Source of the DNA: Aplectana chamaeleonis
Taxonomy: Eukaryota; Nematoda; Chromadorea; Rhabditida; Cosmocercidae
Reading direction: 5' to 3'
DNA: 64,000 nucleotides
Assembly (NCBI GenBank): GCA_029168955.1
Contig: JAPDOI010000290.1
Location: forward strand, 558,001 to 622,000
How positions within the stretch are numbered: the stretch's first letter is position 1; each line of letters begins with the position of its first letter. Below are positions 24,012 through 35,490 of the stretch, piece by piece. The notes beneath the pieces were generated by a model that did no database searches, was not told where the DNA came from, and was given only the letters and a program-made list of their open reading frames with translations. The position numbers and the translations under genes were made by a program.

Positions 24012-25306
24012 ACTTCAGGAGTGATGCTGCAGCAACGTGGAAGGCTTTGAAAAGGATCTCCGGAAAGTTCACCTCCGCCAACAATTCCACGATTGAATTC
24101 GACGGCGGAGTCTTCAAGTCAGGGAAAGAGGCCGCAAATGCTCTTGGGAAGCATTTTTTCATAACTAAAACAGAAAGAGAGAAGCAGAATAGAATAACTG
24201 TTCGGGAACTCTGTAAATTGCCAATCATGGCTGAAGATGACGCAGTCACGCCCGCTCAGGTCGAGAAGGTTATCAAGGAAATGAGTAACTCGAAGGCAGT
24301 AGGGCCAGATGGTTTGAGCCCAGCAGTTCTAAAGAGACTGCCAAATGAACTACTACCCCTGCTCGCTGACGTCATTATTACATCGTTTCGCACCTGTACA
24401 TTACCTCAAGATTGGAAAGTAGCACGCGTCATCCCATTGCCGAAGCCGGGTAAATCACCATCCACGGCAAAAGGTTACAGGCCAATCAGTCTTCTCTCAC
24501 CTATTGCCAAAGTTGCGGAAAAATTGGCTGTGGAGGAGCTTGCCGAACATAATAGCAAAAAACAGCATCAACATGGTTTTCGTAAGCTACATTCCACCAC
24601 TACGGCCCTGCTGCAAATTGTGAGCTATGTTTTGGACGGTTTCAATGCCATGAAACCTCAGCGAACCGTAGGTGTAGCCCTCGACCTAACGAAGGCTTTT
24701 GACACTGTAAACTTGGGCATTTTGTCGGAGAGCCTGTTAAGGTCTACCAGTCCGCCCTGGTAGAAGTGGTGGATAACCGCATTCACCAAAGGACGTCGGG
24801 CAAATGTGCTATTTCAAGGGCACGTCTCCAATAGCATCCCAATTGCCGCCGGCGTACCTCAAGGAGGAGTATCGCCTGCTCTTTTCAGTCTGTATATTGA
24901 AGATCTACCCGTTCCATCCCAAGACATCAAGGTCGTAGCATATGCGGATGATATTACTATACTATGCCGGGATCGCGACATAAATGTAGCTGCCAGTAAG
25001 ATCAATGACTACTTGATCGAGTTGAAATGTTTTCTCGATAGCAAGATGCTTACGGTCTCTGCCGCTAAATCATTCGTCACCGTCTTTTCCACTGATCCTG
25101 CGGAGCACAGAGCTCATCCCATAGTGAAATGGGACGTAACTCGCCTGCCGGCCGCCCGATTCCCTAAGCTGCTCAAACTCGTGTTGGATCCTTCGTTGAG
25201 GTTTCATAAGAACACTGAGCAGAAGCAAGCTGCAGTGAAAACAAGACTTAACGTCCTACGTGCTCTCGGCGGAACGTCCTGGGGTGCAGTAAAGAAACGA
25301 TCCTGA
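24008..25306 (+). pseudogene. B reverse transcriptase
   Basis: From the linker (AATWKALKRISGKFTSANNSTIEF) through AVGPDGLSPAVLKRLP, GYRPISLLSPIAKVAEKL, HGFRKLHSTTTALL and LDLTKAFDTVNLG. A TAG at 24761-24763 replaces the Gln of PPWQK found in sisters. The frame continues with AAGVPQGG (a codon is missing before VSPALF) and intact YADDITIL. A frame change near 25290 ends the piece. Confidence 0.88.
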
Positions 25307-25368
25307 CCACGTACAAGGCATTCGTACAGCCCGCCCTGGAGTATGCTGCACCACTCTGGCAGCATATC

Positions 25369-25970
25369 GTGTCGGACACATCCTGGTCCAAGCTGCAGCG
25401 CATTCAAAATGGAGCATTGCGAATCGCAACAGGCTGTTCTAAAAGCTCTCCAGTAGAGCACCTACACGCCGAGGCTCGCATCCTGCCAGTTAAGGACCAT
25501 TGCCAACTCCATGCACAACAGCTGTACATAAACATCCTGAGGCAGTCAAATGATCCGTCGCGAAGAGTATTAGACCCCGTCAGAGAGAGAAGTATAAGAA
25601 AGCCGTTTGCTGATGCTCCCACGAAAATCAATATACAGAGATGGACCAACGCACAACAAGAACGCCTCCGTCTCTTACGTGCTGAGCATACCCAATTCGT
25701 CAAGGATCACTTATGCAAGACCGCCGTAAACTCCATTCTCGGAGTCGTGCCGCCTGAGGTCAGCGAAACCGAGATGGAACTCGGTAGGCGTGCCAGGTGC
25801 ACCCTTGCCTCGTCGCGCTGCGGGCACTCCCCCATGCTTATGTCTCATTTACATAAGATCGAATACTACTGCGCACCTTTTCAACTGCCCGATGAGACCG
25901 ACATCGTTAACACCAGTAGATCTGTGGAAGAATCCGACGCTTGTGGCTCAGTTCATCAATCTATGACAGG
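25369..25970 (+). pseudogene. B thumb and C-terminal region with damaged zinc tail
   Basis: LQRIQNGALRIATGCSKSSPVEHLHAEARILPVKDHCQLHAQQL leads to RRARCTLASSRCGHSPMLMSHLHKIEYYCAPFQLPDETD. The CPDCG...H...H...C cluster of sister copies is missing here, because sequence between about 25865 and 25890 is deleted. The protein then ends and the GAA-rich 3' end follows. Confidence 0.75.
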
Positions 25971-26002
25971 ACCCTCTCTGTGGCTGCAGAAGAAGAAAAA
26001 GA

Positions 26003-27719
26003 AGAGCTCTGTAAGTTGCCACTCATGAACGAAGCAGAAGCAGTGACGCCCGCGCAGATTGAAAAGGTGGTAAAAGAGATGCGCAACTCGAAGGCTATAG
26101 GGCCGGATGGCATCAGTCCAGCAGTATTGAAGAAACTGCCGAGTGAGATTATGCCAATCCTGGCTGACGTCATCAACACTTCAATACAAGCCAATAAGCC
26201 TCTTATCACCAATTGTCAAGGTCGCTGAGAAACTGGTCGTGAAGGAACTTGCCGAGCATAATAACAAACAGCAGCACCAAAATGGATTCCGCAAATTACA
26301 TTCTACCACCACGGCACTGCTGGAGATTGTGAGCTATGTTTTGGATGGCTTCAACGCCTATAAACCTCAACACACAGTTGGTGTAGCCCTGGACCTCACG
26401 AAAGCTTTTGATTCTGTCAACTTAGGCATACTGTCTGAGAAGCTTTTGAGGTCCACCATCCCGCCTTGGCAGAAGCGATGGATAACCGCACTCATCAAAG
26501 GGCGCCGAGCAAAAGTGCTGTTCCAGAGACATGTCTCTAATAGCGTCCCGATCGCTGCCGGTGTCCCTCAAAGAGGAGTCATATCGCCTGCTCTGTTCAG
26601 TCTTTACCTTGAATATTTGCCCGTCCCCCCAAGTGACATCAAAGTCATTGCGTACGCAGATGACATCACCATCTTGTGAAGGGACAGAGACATTAATGTA
26701 GCTGCACGCAAGATCAATAGCTACCTCGTCGTCCTGAAGAGCTTTCTCGATGATTTGATGCTCACTGTCTCTGCCGCTGAATCATCTGTGTCTGTGTTCT
26801 CCACTGACCCTAAGGAACACTGTGCTCACCCCGTTGTGAACTGGGAAGACGCTCGTCTGCCTGCCGCACGTTTCCCGAAGCTGCTTGGTCTAGTATTGGA
26901 TCCTTCGCTGAGGTTCCATAAAAACACTGAGCAGAAACAGGCTACAGTGAGAGCTAAGCTCAACGTCTTACGAGCTCTGGGAGGTACGTCGTGGGGAAGC
27001 AGTAAGGAGACGATCCTGACCACGTACAAGGCAATCTTGCAGCCGGCCTTGGAGTATGCAGCACCGGTATGGCAACACATAGTATCGGATTCATCGTGGA
27101 CAAAAATGCAGCGAGTTCAAAATGCTGCTCTTCAGATTGCCACTGGGTGTGCAAAGAGCGCTCCAGTGGAGCATCTTCATGCTGAAGCCCGTATTCTGCC
27201 TGTTAAGGAGCACTGTCAACTCCAAGCGCGGCAACTGGTTATTAATATCGTCAAGCAGCCTGATCACCCATTAAGAAGGATTATGAATCCTGTGAGAGAG
27301 ATATCAGAAAACCTTTTGCTGATGCTCCCGAGAAAGTCAATATACAAGGATGGACGGACTCCCAATTAGATCGTCTCCGTCTTTTACGTGCGGAGCTTAC
27401 CCGTTTCGTCAGGGATCACTTGGGTAGGGTGGCTGTCAACCCCATATTGGGGATCGCACCACCTGAAGTCAGCAACACCGAGATGGTACTCGGTAGGCGG
27501 GCTAGATTTTCCCTCGCCCCGTTGCGCTGCGGGCATTCCCCTATGCTGATGTCATACTTGCATAGGATCGACAGCAGCAAACCTGACGAGTGTCCGGATT
27601 GTGGTAACCCTGGCCACGCTACAGCTCATCTATTCGACTGTCCGAAGAGGCCCACCTCACTGACGACAATAGATTTGTGGTTGAATCCATTTTCGGTCGC
27701 CCATTTTTTGAACCTATGA
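26003..27719 (+). pseudogene. A reverse transcriptase and zinc-binding tail (3' third of A)
   Basis: It resumes at ELCKLPLMNEAEAVTPAQIEKVVKEMRNSKAIGPDGISPAVLKKLP. A deletion removes the segment between INTS and KPLITNC (near 26180). The frame from 26143 to 26679 has LDLTKAFDSV, AAGVPQRGV (PQGG to PQRG) and YADDITIL followed by TGA. Next pieces are 26755-27369 (thumb) and 27420-27719 with the zinc tail CPDCGNPGHATAHLFDC. It is decayed throughout. Confidence 0.85.
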
Positions 27720-27750
27720 CAAAAACCCTTCTGCGGCTGCAAAGAAGAAG

Positions 27751-27761
27751 ATGACGGTTTT
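27751..27761 (+). repeat. Target-site duplication, copy 2 (ATGACGGTTTT)
   Basis: This lies between the 3' tail of A and the 5' end of F with no other sequence. It is identical to 8353-8363 and 31194-31204. Confidence 0.9.
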
Positions 27762-27796
27762 GCTGCCGAGATGTCGTACGTTCGTGCCGTGGCAGT

Positions 27797-28897
27797 GTGA
27801 AGGAAAGAAGATCGCCTCCGTGCAAACCGACGTCATCCCCTCCACGAAGAGGATTTTTGTCATGGGAGAGGTGCTGGCCGGCCGCGTCTCTCCTTCGGAT
27901 TCTCCTGCTAAGGGCCGGCGTGGAAAGGAATCCTGGACCCGCTCAGAAGAAGAAGAAGTACCTATGTGCCACATGCGACAGAAATGTCACTTGGAATGGG
28001 ACCAGCGTCCAATGCTTTGGTTGCCAAAGGTGGGTGCACATCTCTTGTTCGGGTCTCAGTTCTGTGAAGCATCATAACTCTTCTTTTCGCTGTGTTATAT
28101 GCTCTTCACCTTCTATCTCTTATTCCTCAAAGTCCAATCGTCCCCTTTCCATTGTACATCTCAATCTCAACCACCTTCGTGCCAAGCTTTCTCAGCTCTC
28201 TCTATTTGCACGTACTCACCATCCAGACGTGATCATGATTCAAGAAACCAAGCTCTCTCCATCTCCTACCCGTCCTCATCCTGATATCCCGGGCTATACT
28301 GCCTTCCATGCTCCAAGGTCAGCTCTTGGCGGAGGAGTTTCAACCTTTGTTTTATCTTCTCTCCCCTCCCACCTCATACCCAACATCCCCTCAGATGGTA
28401 CTCTCGAGTACCTTCCAATCCATCTCCATCTCAGAACACCTATTTCTCTTTTCAACATATATATTCCACCCACTACCTCGTGCCCTTCATGTTACAATCC
28501 CATCCCACTTCTTAAACAGCTTTACGATTGCTCCCTCTCATCTACGGTCATTTTTGCGGGCGATTTCAACGCTCACACTTTTTGGTCGTCTTTTGGCTCT
28601 GATGTTAGAGGAAATGACGTCGAAGAATGGGCAGAGGAGTGTGACCTGGTCATCCTAAACGATGATCAGCTCACTCGTCTCCCTACCAACGGCCGATCCT
28701 CCAGCCCAGACATATCTCTAGTCTCGTCCAACCTCTCTAACTCTTGCTCATGGTCCACCTCAACCACTTTGCCAAGTGGTCATGTCCCCCTCTTTATCCA
28801 TATCGATCTCTCCAATTCTCTCGCTCCCTATTCTGTTGTTCGTCAACATTCTTATCTTAATTTGGGCCGAGCAGAAGTGAGGCTGCACTTCATTTAG
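27797..28897 (+). pseudogene. F: 2A-like motif, PHD finger and endonuclease
   Basis: A 366-codon frame with GVERNPGP at 27917-27940, the PHD finger (CATC...CFGC...H..C...CVIC) and the whole endonuclease (MIQETKLS, FAGDFNAHTFW, SSPDISLV). The SDH motif of sisters is SGH here (PSGHVPLF), removing an active-site aspartate. The frame ends in TAG at a deletion that removed the WSLFSE segment. It opens with GTG, not ATG. Confidence 0.88.
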
Positions 28898-29144
28898 TGG
28901 CCGATTATCCGTGGAATGACGACGTGTACCAAAAAGAGTGCCATTTATCTGACGCAATCCGCAGAGCCATGAAAGCGGCTATTCCTATCGGCCGCGTCAA
29001 GACGTTTTATCCAAATGTCACTAGGGAAATCCTAGATAAGATCAGGACAAGAGATGCCAGGAGAGAGATCAACCATTTGGACCCCGTCGTTGCTGAACTT
29101 CAGGATGAGATTAAAAAGGACCTGGACAGGCACAAAAAAGAAGA

Positions 29145-30311
29145 GTGGGAAACGTTCACCGGGCAGTTGGTAAGACGGACACTGCAGCTACTTGGAAGGT
29201 TTTACGGAAGCTCTCGGGTGAGAGCTTACCCGCTACCATCTCCACAATTGAATTCGACAACGGTGTATTCAAGTCAGGCAAGGAAGCCGCTTATGCGCTC
29301 GGTAAAAGTTTATTCATCACCAGTGCAAAGGGTAGTCCGCAGAACAGAGTTACAGTAAGAGAGCTGTGCCGCCTCCCGCTTATGAGCACGGCCGAAGCGC
29401 TCACTATAACGCAAGTTGAGAAGGTTATAAAGGATATGCGGAACTCTAAAGCTGTTGGACCCGACGGAATATGCCCTGCTGTCTTGAAGAAGTTACCGAC
29501 TGAAATCCTTCCGCTTCTCACTGACTTGATAAACACCTCGTTCAGTTCATGCACGATCCCGCAAAATCGGAAAACAGCTAACGTCCTGCCGCTGCCGAAG
29601 CCTGGCAAGCCCCAAGCTTCAGGATATCGCCCCAATAGTTTGCTGTCCTCATTTGCGAAAGTAGCCGAAAAGTTGATTGTGAAGGACCTTGCAGAGCACA
29701 ATGATAAACAGGTGTGTCAGCACGGATTCAGAAAGCTGCATTCCACCACGACAGCTCTGCTGGAAATTACTGGCTTTGCCATTGATGGGTTCAATGCCGA
29801 GAAGCCACAGAAAACTGTGGCTGTAGCCTTAGATCTCACCAAGGCATTCGACACAGTAAACCATGGAGTCCTGTCAAGAAAATTACTGAAATCATCAATA
29901 CCGCCACGGCAGAAACGCTGGATATCAGCATTCATCAAGGGAAGACGAGCTCGAGTTATGTTTCAGAATCATGTCTCGAACAGCATTCCTATCGCAGCTG
30001 GAGTCCCACAGGGCGATGTCCTATCGCCAGCCTTGTTGAGTCTGTACCTCGAGGATATTCCTGAACCGCCACAGGACATCAAGGTTGTCGCGTATGCCGA
30101 TGAAATAACAATCATGTGTCGAAATCGAAACATAGATGTTGCCGCCAACAAGATCATGGAGTACCTGATCACGCTGAAGAACTTTTTCGACGAGAAGATG
30201 CTAAAGATCTCCGCATCGAAGTCAACTGTATCTGTCCTCACAACGGACCCATCCGAGCACAGCGCTCATCCGGACGTAGAGTGGGATGGAAACCGTCTAC
30301 CAGCAGCTTGA
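29145..30311 (+). pseudogene. F reverse transcriptase
   Basis: 388 codons: AVGPDGICPAVLKKLP, QHGFRKLHSTTTALL, LDLTKAFDTVNHGV, AAGVPQGDVLSP and YADEITIM. The catalytic box is YADE where sister copies have YADD, and PQGG is PQGD. The frame ends with TGA at 30309-30311, where others have an Arg codon. The linker upstream (28897-29358) is in another frame. Confidence 0.88.
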
Positions 30312-31165
30312 TTTCCAAAACTGCTCGGTCTTGTTCTTGATCCGTCGCTCAAGTTCCACAAGAATACCGAACAAAAGCAGGCAGTCGTTAAAGCCAAGCT
30401 CAAAGTTCTCAGGGCCCTGGGCGGTACATCATGGGGTTGCAGCAAGGAAACTATACTAGCAACGTATAAGGCGATTCTTCAGCCCACCCTGGAATACGCC
30501 GCACCGGTATGGCAACATCTCGTCTCAGAATCCTCTTGGACGAAGATGCAACGAGTACAAAATGCCGCTCTTCGTATCGCTACCGGTTGTGCCAGGAGTT
30601 CCCCAGTCGAGCACTTGCATGCCGAAACACGTTTACTACCAGTAAAGGAGCACTGTCAGCCGCAAGCCTAACAATTCCGTATCAATATTATAAAACAACC
30701 AAACCATCCGTCATGGAGTGTGCTTAATCCCGTTAGAGAGAGAGAGCTAAAAGACAGCCATTTGCCGATGCTCCAAGCAAAGTCAACTTGCAGAGGTGGC
30801 ACGACTCACAGCAAGAACGACTCCGTCTTCTGCGCGAGGAGCACACCAAGTTCATACGGTGTCATCTTGAGAAGGCGGCGGTGAATCCTATACTAAGAGA
30901 AGTACCGCCCTCAGTCTGCAAATCCCAGACTCAACTCGGAAGAAGGGCTAGATGCACACACGCATCGCTGTGCTGCGGTCACTCGACAATGATTATGTCC
31001 TACGTCAGCAAGATTGACAGCAGCAAATCTGATGTTTGTCCGGACTGCGGTTCCATCGGCCATAACACTGCACATTTATTTGATTGTCCGAAGAGACCTA
31101 CCACGTTGACCATAATGGATCTGTGGACGAATCCACTATTGATCGCCCAGTTTCTCCGCCTATGA
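30312..31165 (+). pseudogene. F thumb and zinc-binding tail
   Basis: Thumb sequence homologous to LQRVQNAALRIATGC...HLHAETRLLPVKEHCQ follows in the original frame with a TAA near 30670. After a frame change near 30755 the tail (30788-31165) carries CPDCGSIGHNTAHLFDC and ends LIAQFLRL before TGA. Confidence 0.82.
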
Positions 31166-31193
31166 CAAAACCCTCGATGTGGCTGCAAAGAAG

Positions 31194-31204
31194 ATGACGG
31201 TTTT
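31194..31204 (+). repeat. Target-site duplication, copy 3 (ATGACGGTTTT)
   Basis: This follows the GAA tail of F and joins CGGCGAGCC, the presumed original downstream flank. Confidence 0.9.
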
Positions 31205-32597
31205 CGGCGAGCCAAACTTTCAAGGTTAAGCAAAGGGGTGATAGCTCACTGAGCATAGCAATGAGTGAAGATTGTGTTGTAATTGTATCACATCAGACAC
31301 TACCAAATTAACACTCACTTGAAATGCGTAATTATGCTGATATGGCGTCAATACTGCAAGTACTTCTAATAAAAGGAAATGACCACGGAAGGTCCTAACC
31401 TAGAAGAGGGGGACAAGATTATTTCATGGAAAGAATAAAACCAAGCTATCGAGTACTTGATACCGCTATCAATCAGTGTTGTTATGAAAACTATAATAAT
31501 ACTTGCACAGATTTTGCATTTGTTTCCATTCGTATGAAATTGGGATGGAAAGTTTGCTATGTAAACGGATTGCTGATCTTCCCTGAGGTACGCCTCTCGG
31601 AGATGGAAAAAATTTCAGAGAAATTTATTCCTACTCGGACCTGAATGCTTGACCATCGAGGAAATTGGCGATCCACTGAACCACGTAGGATAGAACCCCA
31701 CTAATTCAAATTTATGAGATAATTTTTCATGACTTACACGACCGAATTCTTTCTGGATGTCAAAATATATGATGTCACAACTACGATCTTCATTTAGCGA
31801 CAGGGAAACTGGAGATCTTCAATTAATGAACTAAAGATATAGGCCAAAGTGCTAACAATAACGTGCGCGGTGCTTTGAATGACAGAAACGGTGCGTTATC
31901 CGCTGTCCATGAACAGAATTTAGAACAATTTCCTCTTTTATTATTTCCATTTCCTCCACTTTCTGGCGCAGAAAAGCGTAAAGATCTGCGAGAGTAATTA
32001 TAGGCAGCGCTCTGTTGCGAAATTATGAAGCCCTGCCCAAAATTGCTATTCTCTAACGAGTACAGTTACGGAGCTTCGGGAGCGAAAAATAATTTAGCAT
32101 TGAAGCGCGTTTTCCTACCCGTGTCAAATTCTCGATCACAATCGCGCCATTTTTATCGATTGGATGGTGGACGACAGAAGCATTGCAATCTTCAGAAAAT
32201 GCATGCTCGTGTTAACGGAAGATCAATTCGGAGGTTATAGTTATACTTGACGACAAACGCGATTGATTTCGCCAAATGTGAACTGTCTGTGGAAATGCCG
32301 TGAGGAATTTCCTGGAGGAATTCACGTTGGAGCTCGCAGGAGGCCGCGATTTTTTGAGCTCTGAAACCAGAGGTTAAACTCAAATTGGAAATTTGACTTC
32401 GTATGTACGATACACTTCTTAGGGCCCATAACTCTCCTGATTTCGGAAAGGGAGGGAAACCTCGGGTTGGTTCAAAGTTTGTTGGGTGTGAAAATCATGG
32501 CGCGGACGAGTTCCGACGCCACCGAGGAAAATCAGTTAAACCAAGAACACTGAATACAACACTGTTAAACAATTCTCATTTACAAAATTGTCATAGT
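31205..32597. other. Unique or old repeat sequence, no gene assigned
   Basis: Open frames such as 31426-31644 have no recognisable motifs. 32040-32180 matches 46030-46135 in reverse complement (around CAGTTACGGAGCTTCGGGAG). 32425-32480 has the ACTCTCCTGATTTCGG...GGAGGGAAACC block also seen at 46308-46340 and in T2/T3. Confidence 0.45.
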
Positions 32598-32742
32598 TGA
32601 TTTGATTTGATTTATTACACGGTAGAACCGTGTGAACGAACATCTAAACGGCAACTGAAAATGATTAAAGATAGAGGACAATAATAAAGCAAATCGATAA
32701 ACTGACTACGAGGCAACACCGGCACCATGAAGGGATGAGATC

Positions 32743-33655
32743 TTACAAACATCGCTCCTGGGACAACAGATAACTCTCAAGCGCCTTTTTGAATTCAGTG
32801 AACTTCCCAACTACCAAGCCTGACCGAAGTAATTTGTTGAATTCAGACCCCGCCCTATTGACAAAAAAGTGCTGTCTTACATTACGCCTGGCCCCAACGA
32901 GGCCCAATTTCACCGGCGCTCCCCTGATGGTTGACGATGTCAGGTTGAACAGCCGGCTAGCCTTGATACCAGCACTCCCATGAATGATTTTATACATCAT
33001 TATCATATCAAACCTTCTTCTCCTGTGCTCTAGAGTGGTTAGGCCCAACTTGGCATTTCTGGTGACATGACACACGTTGCGATTAGTCTGAAACCACGAT
33101 GTCCTGAAGTAAACTCTACGTGTGAAAGTATTCTGGACTTTCTCCAGCGCATCGATGGATCCCTTTTTGTATGGATTGAATACCACCGTGCCATACTCCA
33201 TAAGTGGACGTATGTATGTTTTATACACCTCAGTCAGGACATTTGCGTTAGTAGTTGAAAGTGTTCGAAACGCGCTGTGCATCATCCTGTTGGCCATGGA
33301 CGCGACCTGGAGGCAGTGATCATCGAAACGAAGATCATCCTTGATAAGAAAATCAAGGTCCTTAATCTCGCTGACCTCGCTCAACTGCATACCGTCAATA
33401 GTATAGAAGCCATTAACTCGCCTCTTACCAAGCTTTATCACCTTAGTTTTTTCGCTGGAAAGCGGCAGTTTCCATTCAGACGACCATTTGGCTACATCAT
33501 TAAGGGCTTTTTGCAAACACTCTGAATCTTCCCTGGTCCGAATAGGATTATACAATTTAAAGTCGTCAGCGAATGCCGAACAGCCAACGTTGTTCAAGGA
33601 TATAATCGAGGGAAGCTCATACGTATAAATATTAAAGAGAATAGGTGAAAGCACT
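32743..33655 (-). pseudogene. K reverse transcriptase palm/thumb, C-terminal 303 codons
   Basis: It starts at LSPILFNIYTYELPS immediately after the H insertion and has the CR1-type catalytic box AFADDFKLY. It then has thumb motifs (KTKVIKLGKR, TNANVLTEVYKTYIRPLMEYGTVVFNP, LEKVQNTFTRRVYFRT) and the C-terminal LTTLEHRRRRFDMIMMYKI region typical of CR1 RT proteins. The stop is near 32743. The piece is intact in itself but cut from its N-terminus by H. Confidence 0.9.
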
Positions 33656-33694
33656 TCTTCTTCTTCTTCTTTGCAGCCACAGAGAGGGGTTCTG

Positions 33695-34130
33695 TCATAG
33701 GTTCAGAAACTCGGCCACTAGCACTGGGTTCGTCCACAGATCCATTGCCGTCAATGTAGTCGGTCTTTTCGGGCAATTGAACAGGTGCGTAGTAGTATGC
33801 CCTTGACTACCGCAATCAGGACACTCGTCAGGTTTGCTGTTGTCAATCCTATGCAAGTATGACATAAGCATGGGGGAGTGTCCACAGCGTAACGATGCAA
33901 GGGTGCACCTGGCACGCCTGCCAAGTTCCATCTCTGTCTCGGAGACCTTTGGAGGTGCGACTCCCAGGATGGGGTTTATGGCAACTCTGCTCAAGTGTTC
34001 GTTCACGAATCGGGTATGCTCCGCGCGCAAGAGACGGAGGCGTTCTTGTTGTGCTTCGGTCCATCTCTGCACATCTACTTTCGACGGAGCATCAGCGAAA
34101 GGCTTTCTGATACATCTCTCTCACCGGGTT
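33695..34130 (-). pseudogene. H C-terminal zinc-binding region
   Basis: The 125-codon frame 33695-34072 has RRARCTLASLRCGHSPMLMSYLHRIDNSKPDECPDCGSQGHTTTHLFNC and ends LVAEFLNL before TGA. The cysteine/histidine pattern C-x2-C-x4-H-x3-H-x3-C resembles the nucleic-acid-binding knuckle that follows RT in Jockey/I-type elements. It is separated from the RT frame by a 2-base loss near 34125 (CT repeat). Confidence 0.88.
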
Positions 34131-35489
34131 TAGTACTCTTCGCGAAGGGTGATTCGGCTGCTTCACGATGTTAATGTACATTTGTTGCGCCTGGAGTTGG
34201 CAGTGGTCTCTAACTGGCAATATGCGAGCTTCAGCATGTAAGTGCTCTATTGGAGAGCTTTTGGAACAGCCTGTTGCAATTCGCAGAGCACAATTTTGGA
34301 CGCGCTGCAGCTTGGACCAAGAGGTGTCCGACACGATGTGCTGCCAGACTGGCGCAGCATACTCCAAGGCGGGTTGCACAATAGCCTTATACGTGGTCAG
34401 GATCGTTTCTTTATTGCATCCCCAGGACGTTCCACCGAGAGCACGCAGGACGTTGAGTCTTGTTTTCACTGTGGCTTGCTTCTGCTCAGTGTTCTTATGA
34501 AACTTCAACGAAGGATCCAACACGAGTCCAAGCAGCTTGGGGAATCGGGTGGCCTGCAATTGAGTTTCGTTCCATTCAACCATAGGATGGGCACTGTGCT
34601 CTGCATTATCAGTGGAAAAGACGGTGACGGACGATTTGGAGGCAGAGACTGTGAGCATTTTGCGATCGAAGAAACATTTCAACTCGATCAAGTAGTCATT
34701 GATCTTACTGGTGGCTACCTTAATGTCGCGATCTCGGCACAGAATAGTAATATCATCCGCGTATGCAACGACCTTGATGTCTTGAGGGGGAACGGGCAGA
34801 TCTTCTAGATATAAACTGAAAAGTGCAGGCGATAAAACTCCTCCTTGAGGGACACCAGCGGCGATGGGGATGCTATTGGAAACATGTCCCTGGAATAGCA
34901 CATTTGCCCGACGTCCTTTAGTGAAGGCAGTTATCCACCGCTTCTGCCATGGCTTGATGGTAGACTTCAACAGACTCTCTGATAGTAGGCCTAGATTGAC
35001 AGTGTCAAATGCCTTTGTTAAGTCGAGGGCTACACCAACAGTACGTTGGGGTTTGATGGCATTGAAGCCGTCCAGCACATAGCTCACAATTTCCAACAAG
35101 GCCGTAGTGGTGGAATGTAATTTACGGAAACCATGTTGGTGCTGCTGTTGGCTGTTATGCTCGGCAAGCTCCTCCACAACCAGTTTTTCGGCAATTTTGG
35201 CGATGGGTGAGAGCAGACTGATCGGCCGGTACCCTTTAGCCGTGGATGGTGACTTTCCCGGCTTCGGCAGTGGAATAACACGAGCCACTTTCCAATTTTG
35301 GGGTAAAATGCATGTACGAAACGATGTATTTATGACGCCAGCAATAAAGGGCAGTAGTTCGCTGGGCAGTCTCTTCAGGACTGCAGGGCTCAAACCGTCT
35401 GGCCCTAATGCCTTCGAGTTGCTCATCTCCTTTATCGCCTTCTCGACCTGTGCAGGCGTGACTGCATCATCTACATCCATGAGAGGCAA
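34092..35489 (-). pseudogene. H reverse transcriptase, 465 intact codons
   Basis: The longest intact RT segment of the G/H type: ALGPDGLSPAVLKRLPSELLP, GYRPISLLSPIAKIAEKLVVEEL, QHQHGFRKLHSTTTALL, LDLTKAFDTVNLG, AAGVPQGGVLSPALFSLYLEDLP, intact YADDITIL and the thumb through NPVREM. All catalytic positions that I can judge are present. Its upstream neighbour (35491-35904) is one base out of frame at a T-run near 35537. Confidence 0.9.
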
Positions 35490-35490
35490 C

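Larger units (their letters stand above)
12932..26002 (+). mobile_element. Retrotransposon B, inserted in A, split by T1
   Basis: B occupies 12932-13328 and 22986-26002, about 3.41 kb once T1 is removed. It is flanked by the 13-bp duplication AGAGCTCTGTAAG (12919-12931 and 26003-26015), which belongs to A's RT coding region. The 5' end starts TCTGCCGAGATGTCG and the 3' end is CTGCAGAAGAAGAAAAAGAAG. The 2A-like motif GVERNPGP is at 13087-13110. Confidence 0.9.
8364..27750 (+). mobile_element. Retrotransposon A (host of nest 1), in three pieces
   Basis: A is one 3.35-kb non-LTR element now spread over 19.4 kb. The pieces are 8364-8887 (5' end, zinc finger, start of endonuclease), 11825-12931 (rest of endonuclease to the start of RT) and 26003-27750 (RT, zinc tail and GAA-rich 3' end). 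The breaks are insertions of E1 and B, each with its own TSD. A is flanked by ATGACGGTTTT. Its frames are decayed: the 2A-like motif reads VQRNLGP, a TGA follows the YADD region at 26677-26679, and there are several frameshifts. Without the insertions its length matches the other full copies. Confidence 0.88.
27762..31193 (+). mobile_element. Retrotransposon F, full length, tandem to A
   Basis: 3,432 bp from GCTGCCGAGATGTCG to GGCTGCAAAGAAG. It is flanked on both sides by ATGACGGTTTT. It is uninterrupted by other elements but carries multiple frame breaks and catalytic substitutions. Confidence 0.92.

Noticed and set aside
27751..28077. 108-codon frame as a separate ORF1 of the retrotransposon
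   Set aside because: Its ATG lies in the target-site duplication, not in the element, and it overlaps the zinc-finger frame; kept only as part of the finding on the 5' end.
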